DNA from: Sipunculus nudus | Taxonomy: Eukaryota > Annelida > Sipuncula > Golfingiida > Sipunculidae | Length of the DNA stretch: 64,000 nucleotides | NCBI GenBank assembly: GCA_026874595.1 | Contig: CM049306.1 | Location: forward strand, 23,359,019 to 23,423,018 | Direction of reading: 5' to 3' | Shown: one piece after another, positions 1 to 23,500 of the stretch | How positions within the stretch are numbered: the first letter of the stretch is position 1 | Layout: every line of letters begins with the position of its first letter | Translations under genes and position numbers: made by a program | The notes under the pieces: generated by a model | Databases searched by the model: none | What the model was told of the DNA's origin: nothing | Seen by the model: the letters and a program-made list of their open reading frames with translations, nothing else

Positions 1-200
1 GTCGCAAAGACCCAGTTTTCGGCTTGGTAGGAGATCTTGGGGACATCTAACATTATGCTGAATTTTGGATTCCTAGGTCTTACGGTTTCAAAACGTGCCA
101 CATCTACGGACGGACGGACGGACGGACGGACAGACGGACGGACGACGGACAATGGACCACGACTATAGCTCAGATGACTTATAGTCAGCTGAGCTAAAAA
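1..200 (-). repeat. H1-family repeat, head end (partial)
   Basis: Reverse complement of the heads at 14902, 29120, 33915 and 58364. The terminal hairpin is at 167-195 (arms AGCTCAG and CTGAGCT extended by TGAC/GTCA), preceded here by a CGGA repeat (GTCC on the other strand). The body continues past the left edge. It lies in the terminal NMNAT intron. Confidence 0.9.
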
Positions 201-534
201 CCACAAGAATGAACAGGCCCGAAAGACCAGGAAGGCAAAGTGTAAAGTTGGATGAGACTAACATTGTTGGTGGTATCAGATTATAAACCTTTATCTTTAC
301 AAGCAGTTTCATGGATCAGATAAAACTATTCAAAGATGAATAAGCACAGTAAATTTCAATGCAATCGCTGCAATTATTGTTGAGAAAATTGGAGTTTTTG
401 TATAATTTTTTCTCAAAATGGACAAATTCTAGTTAGATATCAAATTTGCAATGACGCCATTTAACATATTAGCTGGCACAGTAAAATCTATTGAATTTTT
501 GCATGCTGGCAGGAATGTGTAAATATTAGGTTTA

Positions 535-797
535 TGGTCCAACAATTTTTGCTTAAGAGCCTTGATCACTGACATTTTAAGTGCTCAAATTTCTATTTTC
601 ACTTTGAAGCTGACAGAATACAGGTCAAAGTGACCTTATTTTAGGTTTTCACAGAGACCTGTTTGGATGTTGGGTAAAAACTTTCGAGGTCTAATAGTTC
701 TAAAAGCTGGTTGGACAGCCGGCCAAAAGAAAAGATGATGGACAGAAACTAGTCGCTATAGCTCAGCATGACTGAAAGTCACCCGAGTTAAAAATGG
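535..797 (-). repeat. Diverged H1-like repeat
   Basis: On the minus strand it starts with an imperfect hairpin (760-789; arms AACTCG.GTGACT and AGTCA.CTGAGCT around TTC) followed by a tract rich in GTCCATC, then GAGGTCACTTTGACC-like sequence. The head resembles H1, but the body differs. Confidence 0.65.
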
Positions 798-875
798 TGT
801 TATGTATACACTGTTGCAATTCCAGTAACAAAGTCATTATATCTTTTAATAACAACATGATGTATATCCACTTAC

Positions 876-11966
<11,091 letters not shown>

Positions 11967-12200
11967 GTTTACGTCTGGAGTACCACTGAGCAAGTTCTCG
12001 CTGGTCGTGTCACGTGACTGCAAGTATAATATGAAATTAACCATTTACTGTTAGGTTAATATATTTAAACATGAGTTGACAATGCTGTGAATAGAGTTGT
12101 ATGCTTATCCTAGCATACATGGTAAGATAAAGCATTGATTGTTATACCAATCAAAATTCCAGGCTCTGTCCACGCGGGATTTCACCGAGCAAGATGGCTG
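11967..12200. promoter_or_regulatory. Probable bidirectional NMNAT/NOP14 promoter
   Basis: Only 228 bp separate the NMNAT start codon from the AAGATGGCTGC box at 12191, and the genes diverge. TCACGTGA at 12010-12017 is a perfect E-box palindrome (USF/MYC-type). AAGATGGC is the core of the YY1 motif often found at starts of housekeeping genes. No TATA box is evident. Transcription starts cannot be placed from sequence alone. Confidence 0.55.
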
Positions 12201-12324
12201 CGCCCATGAGAAGCAACATGGGCTGTCAAAATCGATTTATTGCACTTTTGTGACTTCTGTTTTCCATGGGATAGAGATAATCACTTGATCAAAACTCCTG
12301 TCATCACTTAAAAAACAACTTTTG
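12154..12324 (+). other. Candidate non-coding first exon of NOP14
   Basis: This less AT-rich stretch carries the YY1-like box and ends at TTTTG|GTAAGA (12324/12325), a good splice donor. A matching acceptor (TTGAAG at 14403-14408, after a pyrimidine-rich stretch) lies just before the NOP14 ATG. The left boundary is approximate. An additional leader exon after TTGCTGCAG (12411-12419) is possible. Confidence 0.4.
12194..12253 (+). other. Possible upstream ORF, 19 codons
   Basis: The ATG inside the YY1-like box opens MAAPMRSNMGCQNRFIALL then stops. If transcription starts upstream of 12191 this would be an upstream ORF in the NOP14 leader. It is as likely that the start site falls on the box itself and the ORF is not used. 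Confidence 0.2.
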
Positions 12325-12529
12325 GTAAGAAAACTGCATTTTTATTCGTGTTTTGTCGTGTGTTAGTAATTATTTCACTTTTTAACCATGAAGTGGTATT
12401 GCATCTTCTGTTGCTGCAGGCACTGCCTGGCCATGAGGTTCACCAGTTCACCTGGATTGGAGATCAAATGGTTTCACTTGGTCCATATGTGACAATTTGA
12501 AAAACAGAGACAGTTAACCCAACAGCAAA

Positions 12530-12995
12530 TACATTTAATAATAATATTTAACCATTTAATTAGACAAATATAAAAATATATACATAAAAAATATTTATAA
12601 AATCATAATTTATAAATAATAAAAAAAATAATATATTGATAAATGTATAAAAAAATCATGTGATTCAAAATACATTAAAATAATGTCATAGAATAAGAAT
12701 ACAAATATTTTTCCATAAAAAGTTCAATCTCAAAGACATTTATTATTACTCAAATAATATTAGAAATCGATCAAAACAAACATGGTGTAACTTATAATTA
12801 ATACGAATGTAATATAAAAATAGATTAATGTACAAATATAAATGTTTTGCCAGTGAAATATGTCTATCACCACATTTTATGAAATTTTTTATGTAATATA
12901 TTATGTAAAACCCACTATATAAAACTATTTTCATTTTGTAATACTATGCATTAAATTTGTAATTCTAAATGTATTTATATTAATGTAATAAATAC
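12530..12995. other. Extremely AT-rich non-coding stretch
   Basis: Nearly pure A/T with short runs and many ATTTAT-like words. No gene or named repeat recognised. It lies in the putative NOP14 leader intron. Confidence 0.6.
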
Positions 12996-13313
12996 ATTTT
13001 TAAGATTCCCATATCCAGGAAAAATATCACAGGCCAGGTGCTGGCAGTTGCTAGGACTAATTACACTTGAGCCTTGCCTCTTGGCCATTAGCTGGTTGGT
13101 CTTGGCTGGCTGGGCTGCAGTTACAGTTTTTCTGCTGAAATAGGGGTACATTTTTCTTGGTGTTTTTATCTCTTAAAATTTAAAATTACTTTGAATCTAC
13201 TATGTCTGTTTAAAAAACAATATACTACTCATACAAAAAAAGATCTGTAGCATCAGTACTGTATATGTCAAACACAGTATTCAGTAGTATATTATATATT
13301 TATTTATGTTACA

Positions 13314-13390
13314 CAGTGAAATCTCGCTGACAGCTTTCTGTGGGACCAGCCGAAGGGTCCCTTCTTTTTAGACCACACAATCTGAAAAAC
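13314..13390 (+). repeat. Short transposon-end-like fragment
   Basis: CAGTGAAATCTCGCTGACAG resembles the CAGTGGAG/CAGTGRMRCC ends seen at 27143 and near 48340. Too short to classify. Confidence 0.3.
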
Positions 13391-14419
13391 AGAATAAAGT
13401 GCACTTAATACTGAAAAGCAGCTCTGGATCTTACACTATTTTCTTCACAATTCTTCAACAGAGAAGAGTTCTTTTATAAGAGTTAAGTATAAAGTGTACC
13501 CCATTTCTAAGATCCTGTATCCGCCCCAGAACCTGTAATGAATTAAAGACCTGGTCTGCTCAGAGTGTAATGAGGCAGCTGTGTGGTCCTGTATGCAGCA
13601 GGAGGTTACTGGTACAGGCATTCACTAATTAGGTGATTACCCTAATTGGATGAAGGCCATGTAAATATTGACATAGTGACTCTTGAGTTGATTTACTGGT
13701 GATAAGAAACATCACAGTATAGAACAGATATCAAATTTATAATAGTACTGGTAATTCACCACTGTGACTGAGCAGAACCATTGACAGTATTGTTATCATT
13801 TTGTTGAAGTACTGAATGATTCATGCTCTGTGCTTGCTTCATTGGCACCTCAATTACAGCCAGATTATTGAAAACATTATGTTATATGTAGTGGAGCTGA
13901 AAACCTCCAAGAAGATAATTATACCTGTCAAAACTGAATGTACATTTAAAAAAACCAGAATAGAGGTTCAGAGCTGAACCACAAAATAATTTATCATATA
14001 AGTAATCTTGTTTATGACATATTATATATTTGACACATTAGACATATTATATCACTAACATCTTCTGTATTATTTACATTGAGGGAATTTAATTTAAAGG
14101 CTTATGGAACTTTTCCATAAAGTTTTCTAATAGATCATATGGGTACTGTTAGTCCATTTATTTTTTAAGATATCTATAAATATCTTTTATTGTCTTAAAC
14201 ATGCTTTGTTTGAGACATAACGTTTAAATGGAAAGCTGAATTAATAAAAAATTCCAGATATGTTGCTTCTGAAAGTGAATGCATATTTACAGTTTTCATT
14301 TGTTATCCTTAGAAAAACTTTGTTGAAGCTTGCATTCAGCAGCATACTTATATAAGATCAGGGAATCATTCACTAAAATAATATTCCTCTCTCTTGACTT
14401 AATTGAAGAATAAACCAAA

Positions 14420-14599
14420 ATGGCCAAGAAGAAGAAAGTGTCAGCAGACTCTGTCAGGAATAAGAAATCTGATGTTCAGAAGAAGACCAACCCATTTGAA
14501 ATCAAGTTCAACAAACAGAAACATACTGTCCTCGGCAAGAAAATCACGAAACATGAGAAAGGAATGCCTGGGGTGGCGAGGTCAAAGGCCATTAAGAAG
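14420..14599 (+). CDS. NOP14: NOP14 coding exon 1
   Basis: 180 bp, 60 codons. The ATG at 14420 begins MAKKKKVSADSVRNKK, a typical basic NOP14 start. NPFEIKFNKQKHTVLGKK is the conserved N-terminal block. Donor AAG|GTAAAT. Confidence 0.96.
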
Positions 14600-17500
14600 G
14601 TAAATAGTATTGAGGCATCCAGGTGTATAAAGTGTCTTGCTTGCTTTTATACTAATTTTTTTGTTGTTGTGTGTGCAAGTGTGTTTTTAATCATTTTATT
14701 ACATTTGTATAGGGAAAATTTTATGTAGGTTATCACTCATCAGTATTTGATCATATATATATTTCTGCACTGGTATTGCTGAATTTGAGTGCACATAGTA
14801 TATATATTATTATAATTTATGTGAATTATTTAATATGCTCACACAGTCAAACAATTTTACGAGAAGCTAAGGGAACACTGAAGTAATCATTATCAATTTT
14901 TAGCTCAGCTGACTATAAGTCATCTGAGCTATAGTCGTGGTCCATTGTCCGTTGTCCGTCCGTCTGTCCGTCCGTCCGTCCGTTCGTAGATGTGGCACGT
15001 TTTGAAACCGTAAGACCTAGGAATCCAAAATTCAGCATAATGTTAGAGATCCTCAAGATCTCCTACCAAGCCGAAAACTGGGTCTTTGCGACTTCGTTCC
15101 TTTGAGAAATTAAGGAAAAACCTCAATTTTTTATTAAAATCCTATTTTCACACTTCAGGACTGCCTAATATCAAAACTACTCATCTGTTTTTCCTCATAT
15201 TTACAATAAATATTCCTCTATATAGTTCCTATGTACATGCCAGAAATTAAGACTGAAAAGTATAAATTCTTTAAGTTATGGGCCCAAACATAATGGACTT
15301 TGTAAAAAATCAGGAAAAATAATAACTCACTTAACATGAAAAATTTTGAAACTAGAGTCTATTTTCTCAAGTATATAACTATGTTTAATTAAGATTCAAT
15401 TGTTTACCCAAAATTAGATCTGAATTTTGTAAATTTTTTAAATTATTAGCATAAAAAAAAATCAGTACCTTAAATTTTGCCCAACTTTGACCATGGCACG
15501 TTTTTTTCCTGTAAGCACCATTGATTTAATTTTCACAGCATGTAAACATAAATATTTAGTTTGTCTAAATCTGAAATTTGAAAATAAAAGCTTGAAAATT
15601 AAGCTAGTTATTGATTTTTTTCTGTAGTCACTTGCTTTGATTACAGATGCAGGGTCCCACTCCAGGTCACTGGAAGTCAGCTATGCCAGGGTTTCTGATT
15701 TGTTACAGTCACTGGGGGAGATCCCCTGCTGTGACAGGTGTACAGTTATTCTCATATCACCACCCCAATCACCCCCCCCCCCCCCCCCCGCAAACCCAAC
15801 CCACCAAGTGTTATGCAGTAATTGTTATTGTTTTCACTGTATCTCCTTAATTGTAATGCTGTTTTCACCCCGATATGCAAAAACTTTCCTTGAAAAAATA
15901 ATTCAAGGTGTAATCCAGAAGATGCAATGTTGTGTAATGTAGCATTTTTAAAGAAATCAGTTTTCTTTTAAATGATTTTAACAAATATAAATGAACCCAT
16001 CAGTATGCTTAAATTATTATAAAATATGAAGCACATTATGGAAAAATAAAGACACAATTAAAAATTGTGAAATCTAAATCAAGTATTATTTTTAGATACT
16101 GTTTTGCAGATTTAAAAGATATATTTTTGTGGTAAAAAATAGATAAACATTTGTATGCATGATGTGGTGTTATCTGACAAGATTGAGATTTATGATGATA
16201 CAATTGAATATTATGAATCAACTTTTATATTCAGATATATATGTTAAATTGGAAATGTATAGAAATATAAACTTAAATTAGAAAATAATTGATGTGATAA
16301 AAAAATCAGGATTTAATACAAACATGTGTTCATTATTTTCCTGCCTCATCAGAATTTGAGATCAGGCTTTTTTTGCCCTGTTTTATGTTGTTAATTAGCT
16401 ATATTTCAACTGTATACATTTCATTAAAAAAATACATATATATTTAATAATATATATTATACAAAAAAATAGATTCAATTGAACAAATGTGTAAACAACT
16501 GAAATGTCAACAGTTAATCAAAAAACCAATTAATGATCATGGTTATAGTACAGATCATTTGTTCACAAACTGCTCACATGCTTTAGTTTCAACATTAGGA
16601 AACACATGGTCAGGTCACAAAATATTTTTTGCAACAATTTCTTGCTCATCAATACAAACCAATCATATAAACAAACCATGGCCTTTATTACCTCTTCCTC
16701 TTACACTTTATCTCCATTAGATATTATTTTAGATTTTTACCTTCAAGGTTAACGTCAGCTGAGCACAGTGACCCATAGGTCCCTTGTTATTATATATCAA
16801 ACTTTTGCCATTGATGCTACAGACATTTATTTTGTAATGTTCTAAAGATGCAAATGAGCAGTACAGTATTAATGACTATGTACATGTGTATGGATCACTT
16901 TATACACAAAGGTTTTATTTTTAAGATTGTTTCACTTTTCACAAATATCACAAATTTGAAACACTTGTGAACAAAGGCCAACCACAGTATCAAAACAATT
17001 GTAATCCACAACTGTTTTGTTTACTGATGTATATCTGGTTGATTGGAAAAGTCTGTGGTAAAAATTCAATTTCTGTTGTTTGTTTTAGCGCAAAGATACA
17101 TTACTTGAAGAATTCAAAATGCGAGGCAAGGCCAGCAAGTTTGTTGACAGACGACTTGGAGAGGGGGATGCTGACATGTCAGTTGAAGATAAAATGTTGC
17201 AGAGATTTGCTGTGGAGAGACAGGTCAGTAATCACTTGGTAGCTTGACCAGACACAGTTTATAAGCCTGGGATTGTTTGGCTGTAGGTATTTGATAAGAC
17301 TTAAGAAAGCAGTAAAAAGGTACCTTATTAAGGTGGCTGAAAGATTCAGAACTCCTTGCTTATCTCAAATTTTTAAAATGACAAATCAAGAAACTTTAAT
17401 TTGTGATGTAATAGAACCATTTAGGTAGAAAGACAGCATGAGGCTGGTTGATGCCCACACAGTTACGCATGGTGGCTCTTATGTATGGGGGGAGCATTGC

Positions 17501-20500
17501 TTATTTGTACAAATGCAATGGTGGGAATAAATTATAAATATTAGGGTTTTATTATCAATAATTTGTCTATGCCCAAACCTTTTATCTTCCCTTATTGTGT
17601 GAGTGGAAAGTGGTCTGAAAAGTGGGAGATTCCACACCAAATCATAGATAAACTTGCACTGAGTGTGATCGGTGGCACAAAACATAAACATGTGCCAATA
17701 CCACCTGATGGATAAAAGAACAATTTAAAAGATTAAGATGTTTTAAGGTTCCAGCTTTTGTTTCTTCAGTGTTTCCTAATTCATGATTCTTCTCCATGTT
17801 CAGAGTTGTCTAACTTGTATTGCATGACAATTACTAGACTTCTGGGCAGGGAGTCTTGGCATGGTAAACAAAAAAAAATGGACTGTGTTTAATCACTCAC
17901 AGAACCATTACAACCTATAAAACAGGTGAATTGGAGAAAATAAGCTCATGTACTGGGCTGGTTTTGCTGTTGAAACTTTTGTTCAGCCAAAATGAACTAA
18001 TAGATAAGATCATACACATTTTATTTCATTTTTTGGTGTACTTTTAAATAAAGTAAACCTGTAAAACATAACTTGTCACAAGAAACAAACTGTTTGTGCT
18101 TGGCATAGTTATATCACTTGTTAACTAGACAGTCAGAGGCCATCACTCTGACCTCTGAAAACATAGTTCTTGTTACTTGGCAGCTCTGATGTGGTGAGGC
18201 CTCATCAGAATATCACTGTCCAAATTACCCAGCATTCCTAGCTTCACGGAGAATTTTTGTTTTAATTTTATATTTATTTACTTAAGGAGATAGCAGATCA
18301 TCCTTAAATGTTTGCATCTTTATCAGAGGAACTGAGTTGACCCAGGGTTGTATACTTGACTGCTTATTTACTGGTATGTCTCCTCTGTCCCTTTCTTTGG
18401 CACACAAGAATGACAGAGGTGTGTCCCTAGCATATTGTTTTTTAATTGCTATTATTTTCCATTATGTTTTAGCCACCATTGACAATCAGACACAAGTATG
18501 TACAAGATATTAGATTTTCAGAAATTTAGTTTAGAGAAAAATTTGAATCTTTTGAATAGAACGAGTGTGAACCTTAATAACTGGCACTGTTGTACATTTA
18601 TTAGCAAACATTTTCAATGAAGTATAAGTTTATTTTTTCAAGAATATGGTGATAACATCCAGTTGGTATTGTCCGTTGAATGTGATGCCATGAACCATAT
18701 GTTGTTGAATTATTCAGCCAGGCAGTTGGATGACTTAGGAAGGATTAAATCATAGCCTGGAAGTCCAGTTCTAACCTTTTATGAAATGTCTGCCCCGTAT
18801 TGACCTATTTATGTAATGCTATCATTACAAAGATAAATTAGAAATATTCATCTAAATAGATACATGCCTCCACCACTAGAGCACAAGTTTCAAAAACACT
18901 ATGCAAACTCACTGTACACTGTCACTCCGAGATGATGGGTGCTCAACCGTGACCTGGACAGATGGCCAGGCCACAGTGTACTGCACATCAGGCTAGAACC
19001 TCAGTGCATTCACTAATTTTTTGGTTGATATTCCAAGATTCATTAATTCATAGGTGAGTACATTTGTGAATATTCATTGATTACGTTCCAGAGAAGATGC
19101 TGGATCAACACCACAATCTTTTATCGTTGCTTCCTTAGCCCATTCTCAAATAAACCTGAAAATTTCATGAGATTCTGTTCATGATTGTGCGAGTTATGTT
19201 GTGAACAAACATTTACACAAACACACACAAATGGGATTGATCATGTACCCTCCTGGCAGAAGCAAAAATAAGTATTAGAAAAATCTGCTGGACTACTGTA
19301 AACAGCACAACATTTACTCATATTGTTCACTAGTTCAGCTTACATCAAGGAAGAACGAATACAAGTTTTAATTTCATTTGGTTTACCTTATTGATGTTCA
19401 TGGGGAAAATAGTCATATGAATTGCAGATGAATCGTTCATGATGAGTATGAATGTGCCTGGCGCTGTGGCCACTAATTGACTGACATGGGGAGCTGTAAT
19501 ATTCCAGCAGGTGCTTGACCTGGCCTTCCTTCAGGGAAGCCTTACAGCACACTGCCATACGGACATGTTTATCAGGGAGACTTTAATTATTTTGTTGTGG
19601 ATTTGTAACCTAAGGCTAATGAAGAATGCCACTCATGGTTAAGGCATCCTAGTAACCAGGGATACAGATAATCAACAGAAAATTTGCAATCCACTGGAAT
19701 TTTAAACTCAAGTCTTTTTTATTATTAGTGGCTTTAGAACTGAGATAAATGTTTGGTGTATATCAGGATAAATTAGCAGGTACCCTATCCCATTAATTAC
19801 CAGACAGCTTATCAATGGGCATAATATAACACCTTTCAACATTTTTATCTTGTCAGAAACCAAATTCACAGTGAATGAGTAAATTGGGTATAAATCTAAA
19901 ATGTCTGCTAATTTTGTCAAATAGTGTGAATCTATAAAGACATGAGTACAGTATTACGTAAGTAAGGAGGCAGGATTATGAATTTACAGATATTTAAGCT
20001 ACAGATGGTGTTATATTCTTCCTCAGGTCTATATAGCATTTCATTATGTAGGATTACATTTAAGTATTACAATCCTCATGCTAAACTAAGTGCTAAACTG
20101 ATATTACATATGAAGTATCCTGCTGTGTGAATGTATAAAAGACAAACACCCACTATTTCAAAATAATTATTATGTACATGGTGCATTTCTGAAGCTCTTG
20201 TATTAAGGCTGGCAGAGACCAGAAAACTCTGCCTCACAAGGTCTTTCCCATTCTCTTAACATTTAGTATCCAGTATGTAAGAGACCTGTATGTGTTAGTT
20301 CAGAAATGTGACCCTTACGTCAGTGATTCATGAGTAAGAACAACCAGCCTGAGCAGTTAGAGGAGAGTTGTGTTTATGTAAGATCTGATTGCCCTGGTGA
20401 ACACATTGAACATACAGTAGTGCCATCTATCTGAGGGGACGAGATATTTTTAGCGAACCTGTGAGCTTATGCGATGGTGCGTCGGCGTCCGTCGTGTGTC

Positions 20501-23500
20501 GTGCGTCGTCTGTACGTTAACCATAGCTATCTCAAAAACGGCAGGAGCTAGCATCACCAAAGTTTTTGCAAATAATCAGTCATCCAAAAAACTATATTGG
20601 ATTTTGTTTATTTTTTTTCTTACTGCATTTTCTTAGATTTTTTATAGGGAAAAAGCTCAAAAAGCTTTAAAAATCTTCTTCTCCGAAACTGTCCAGCTGA
20701 ATTGTCCTATATTTCACAGAAATGATCCCTGGAACAATCTCTCTCAAGTTTGTTCTAATGGTTCCAGTTCAGAGATTTTGGGCTGATTTACAGGAGGTTG
20801 AACTTTGTCATCTGTCCAAAAAAGCATATTAAAATTACAATCTCAGAAATGGCTGGAGCTATCATCACCAAATTTTATGCCAATGTTGGTCACATAGGTC
20901 ATATCTGAAATTGAGGTAATGGTGGCGCCACCTGCATCGGCCTTTTTTGTACGGGGTCATCAGTGCCTGTATCACACTGAGGGCTACAAAAAACTTCTTC
21001 TCTGAAACCATATGGCCAAAATATTTAATATCACACAGAAATGATCCTAGGGTAGTGCTTTCTGAAGTTTGTTCAAATGGTCTCTGTTCAGTGACTTTTG
21101 GCTAAATTATGGGAAGCTGATTTTGTCATATGCCATAACAGCCCATTTAAGTTCAGTGGCTACAAAGATCTTCTTCTCAAAAACCACTGGGCCAATTTCT
21201 TAAATCTCACACATATATTATCCTCAGATGTTGATAATTCAAGTTTGTTCAAGTGGTTTTGGTTCAGTGCTTTTTGGCTGAGTTACAGGAAGCTGAACTT
21301 AGCCAGTTTGCTGTATCGTCCTATATGAGTTATAAACCTGCAAAACTGATGCCACTGAAGCCAGTTTGTTAAATATTTTACAAGAATAATTCCTACAATA
21401 ATTCTTTTAATAATTGTCATTAATGGTTCCACATGAATGATTTTTGGCTGAATTATGGAGATTGAATTGAGTCATTTTACCATAAATGTTAGCTGTGTGA
21501 AACTATTACATCTAGCCTGGCACCAGTTTATCAGCATCTAGTACATCATGCCACTAGACATTTAGATTTCAGGTTATCTTTGGTTAATATTGACAAGGAA
21601 GTTTTTTTTTAAAGTTTTAAAAAATTTAGATTTATAATTAAAGTTATTCATCATACCAGGCAATGTTACAATCATGGATATTCAGCTCTCTGTGGCTATA
21701 TAATGACAACTGTACATGAATTATAAATTATAGGTATCCCTTCTCAACTTTATTCAAGAATTAGCCATCAGTGAGATATATCTGTATTTTAATTTTGCAT
21801 TCAGTATGCATCTGTAATAATTTTACATATATTCCTGATTTCTTTTTTATAAAAAGTCAGCTGAAAAGCATTTTGTATTGGGAAAATAAATTTCAAAGTT
21901 ATTTCAAGTAGGGACCACTTTTGTGTCCAGATGGCAGCACTTGGTATACCATTGGCAGATTGCCAGTGCCTTGATGTTGGACATTAGCCAAGATTATGTC
22001 AGCTCTATAAATAGTTTTGGCACAGTGCCTGGATTGGAAGAAGTGCAGCCAGGTATAGGTCAAGAGTTCACTCAGTGCAGTAGCTGCTTTCTATTTATAG
22101 CTTTGGCAGACTGTTCACTGCATCATATTTGGCACCAAAGTTCAGCCTGAATCTATTTATAGCTTTGGCAGACTGCCAACTGTGTCAGATTATGCAACAG
22201 GTCAAGAGTTCACTCAGTGCAGCCAGGTATAGGTCAAAAGTTCACCCAGTCTAGCCAGGTGCAGGTCAAGAGTTCACTCAGTGCAGTAGCTTGAGGCAGC
22301 AATTTGTCACAGGTCACTTGGGGGCACTGCCTTACTCACCTAAGCCTTGTCAGCCCAGTGCATCAAACTCTGTGGAAGTTTGATGTATTGGATGATATTT
22401 TGACCTGTCTATGCGATTTTGATGGTATTCTCATTTTCAAGACAGGTGGTGCCACATACATTGTTTTTTGCACAGTTTATGTGCCTGCTTATTTCTACAG
22501 AGGAATTTGATATATCAGCATGAAATTGGGCATATTTATACATATCAAATAGCTTTGTCGTATACAAGACTGGTGGTGCCACCTACAATAATTTTTGCAA
22601 AATGTGTGTACCTGCTTATTTCTCAGGAGGGGTTTGATATATCAGTCTGAAAATTTGCATATGTGTATATCTCTGATAGCTTGGTTGTATACAAGACTGG
22701 AGGTGCCAGCTACAATCATTTTTGTGTTGTGTGCACCCATGCCAGAATTTCAGCAGTGATGTTTTTGTAATTGTTTCTTATTCAAAATGTTTAGTACTTT
22801 GCATTGTTCATATACATGAAAAGTAATGGTCCAGCACTGAAGCATTATACCTGGTGTATTTCCCAATGCACAGGTTCGCATTTGGCCTGAGGCCTTGTTT
22901 TTCAGATGAATGGTTATTTGATAAACAATTTTGCATGGGACTATGCCAGGATTCATCATAATTGCAAACCTGCTACTGAGTATCAAACGTTATCAGATAC
23001 TGACAACACAAACCAGTGTTTTTCATACCTGTTACCTGCTGTTTTCATGTCCTGGTCAATCAGTTTCATGTTTCACTGCTCATGGATGTATATTTTCTTG
23101 AAATTAGATAACCTTTTATACCATTTTTTCACCCAATTTTTTCTCATCTTCCAGATTCTGAACAAATGATCAAGTTTTTGAGTTTTCAGTTTTGGATAAA
23201 GATGTTTATGGCTAAACAGTATTTGGATAAATGATACTCTATTTTAGAAGTGCACCTAATCACCTTTTGTCATCTTACCAAGAAAATGAATGTGATAATA
23301 CATAAATAAAATCCCTGGCATTCAGAAACCTAAAAATCATGAAATATCATTGAATAGGAGATTAGATAACAATAAGAGATGAACATTGGATTTCTACAGC
23401 TGAATTGTAGGATGACTTGAAGTATAGTCTGAAAAAGTAAGAGAGCATTAGAATGAAAAAAAAAGAAATAAATGAATTAATTTTGAAGCAGTAGTCTGGA

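Noticed and set aside
12388-12490. ORF beginning MKWYCIFCCCRHCLAM, considered as a zinc-finger/THAP-like start
   Set aside because: Only about 35 codons, with no proper spacing of zinc ligands and no downstream exon found.
15637-15942. Proline-rich ORFs of 65-101 codons, repeated at 29850 and 36840
   Set aside because: They cross the variable poly-C run of H1 copies, so frame differs between copies; repeat-derived, not genes.
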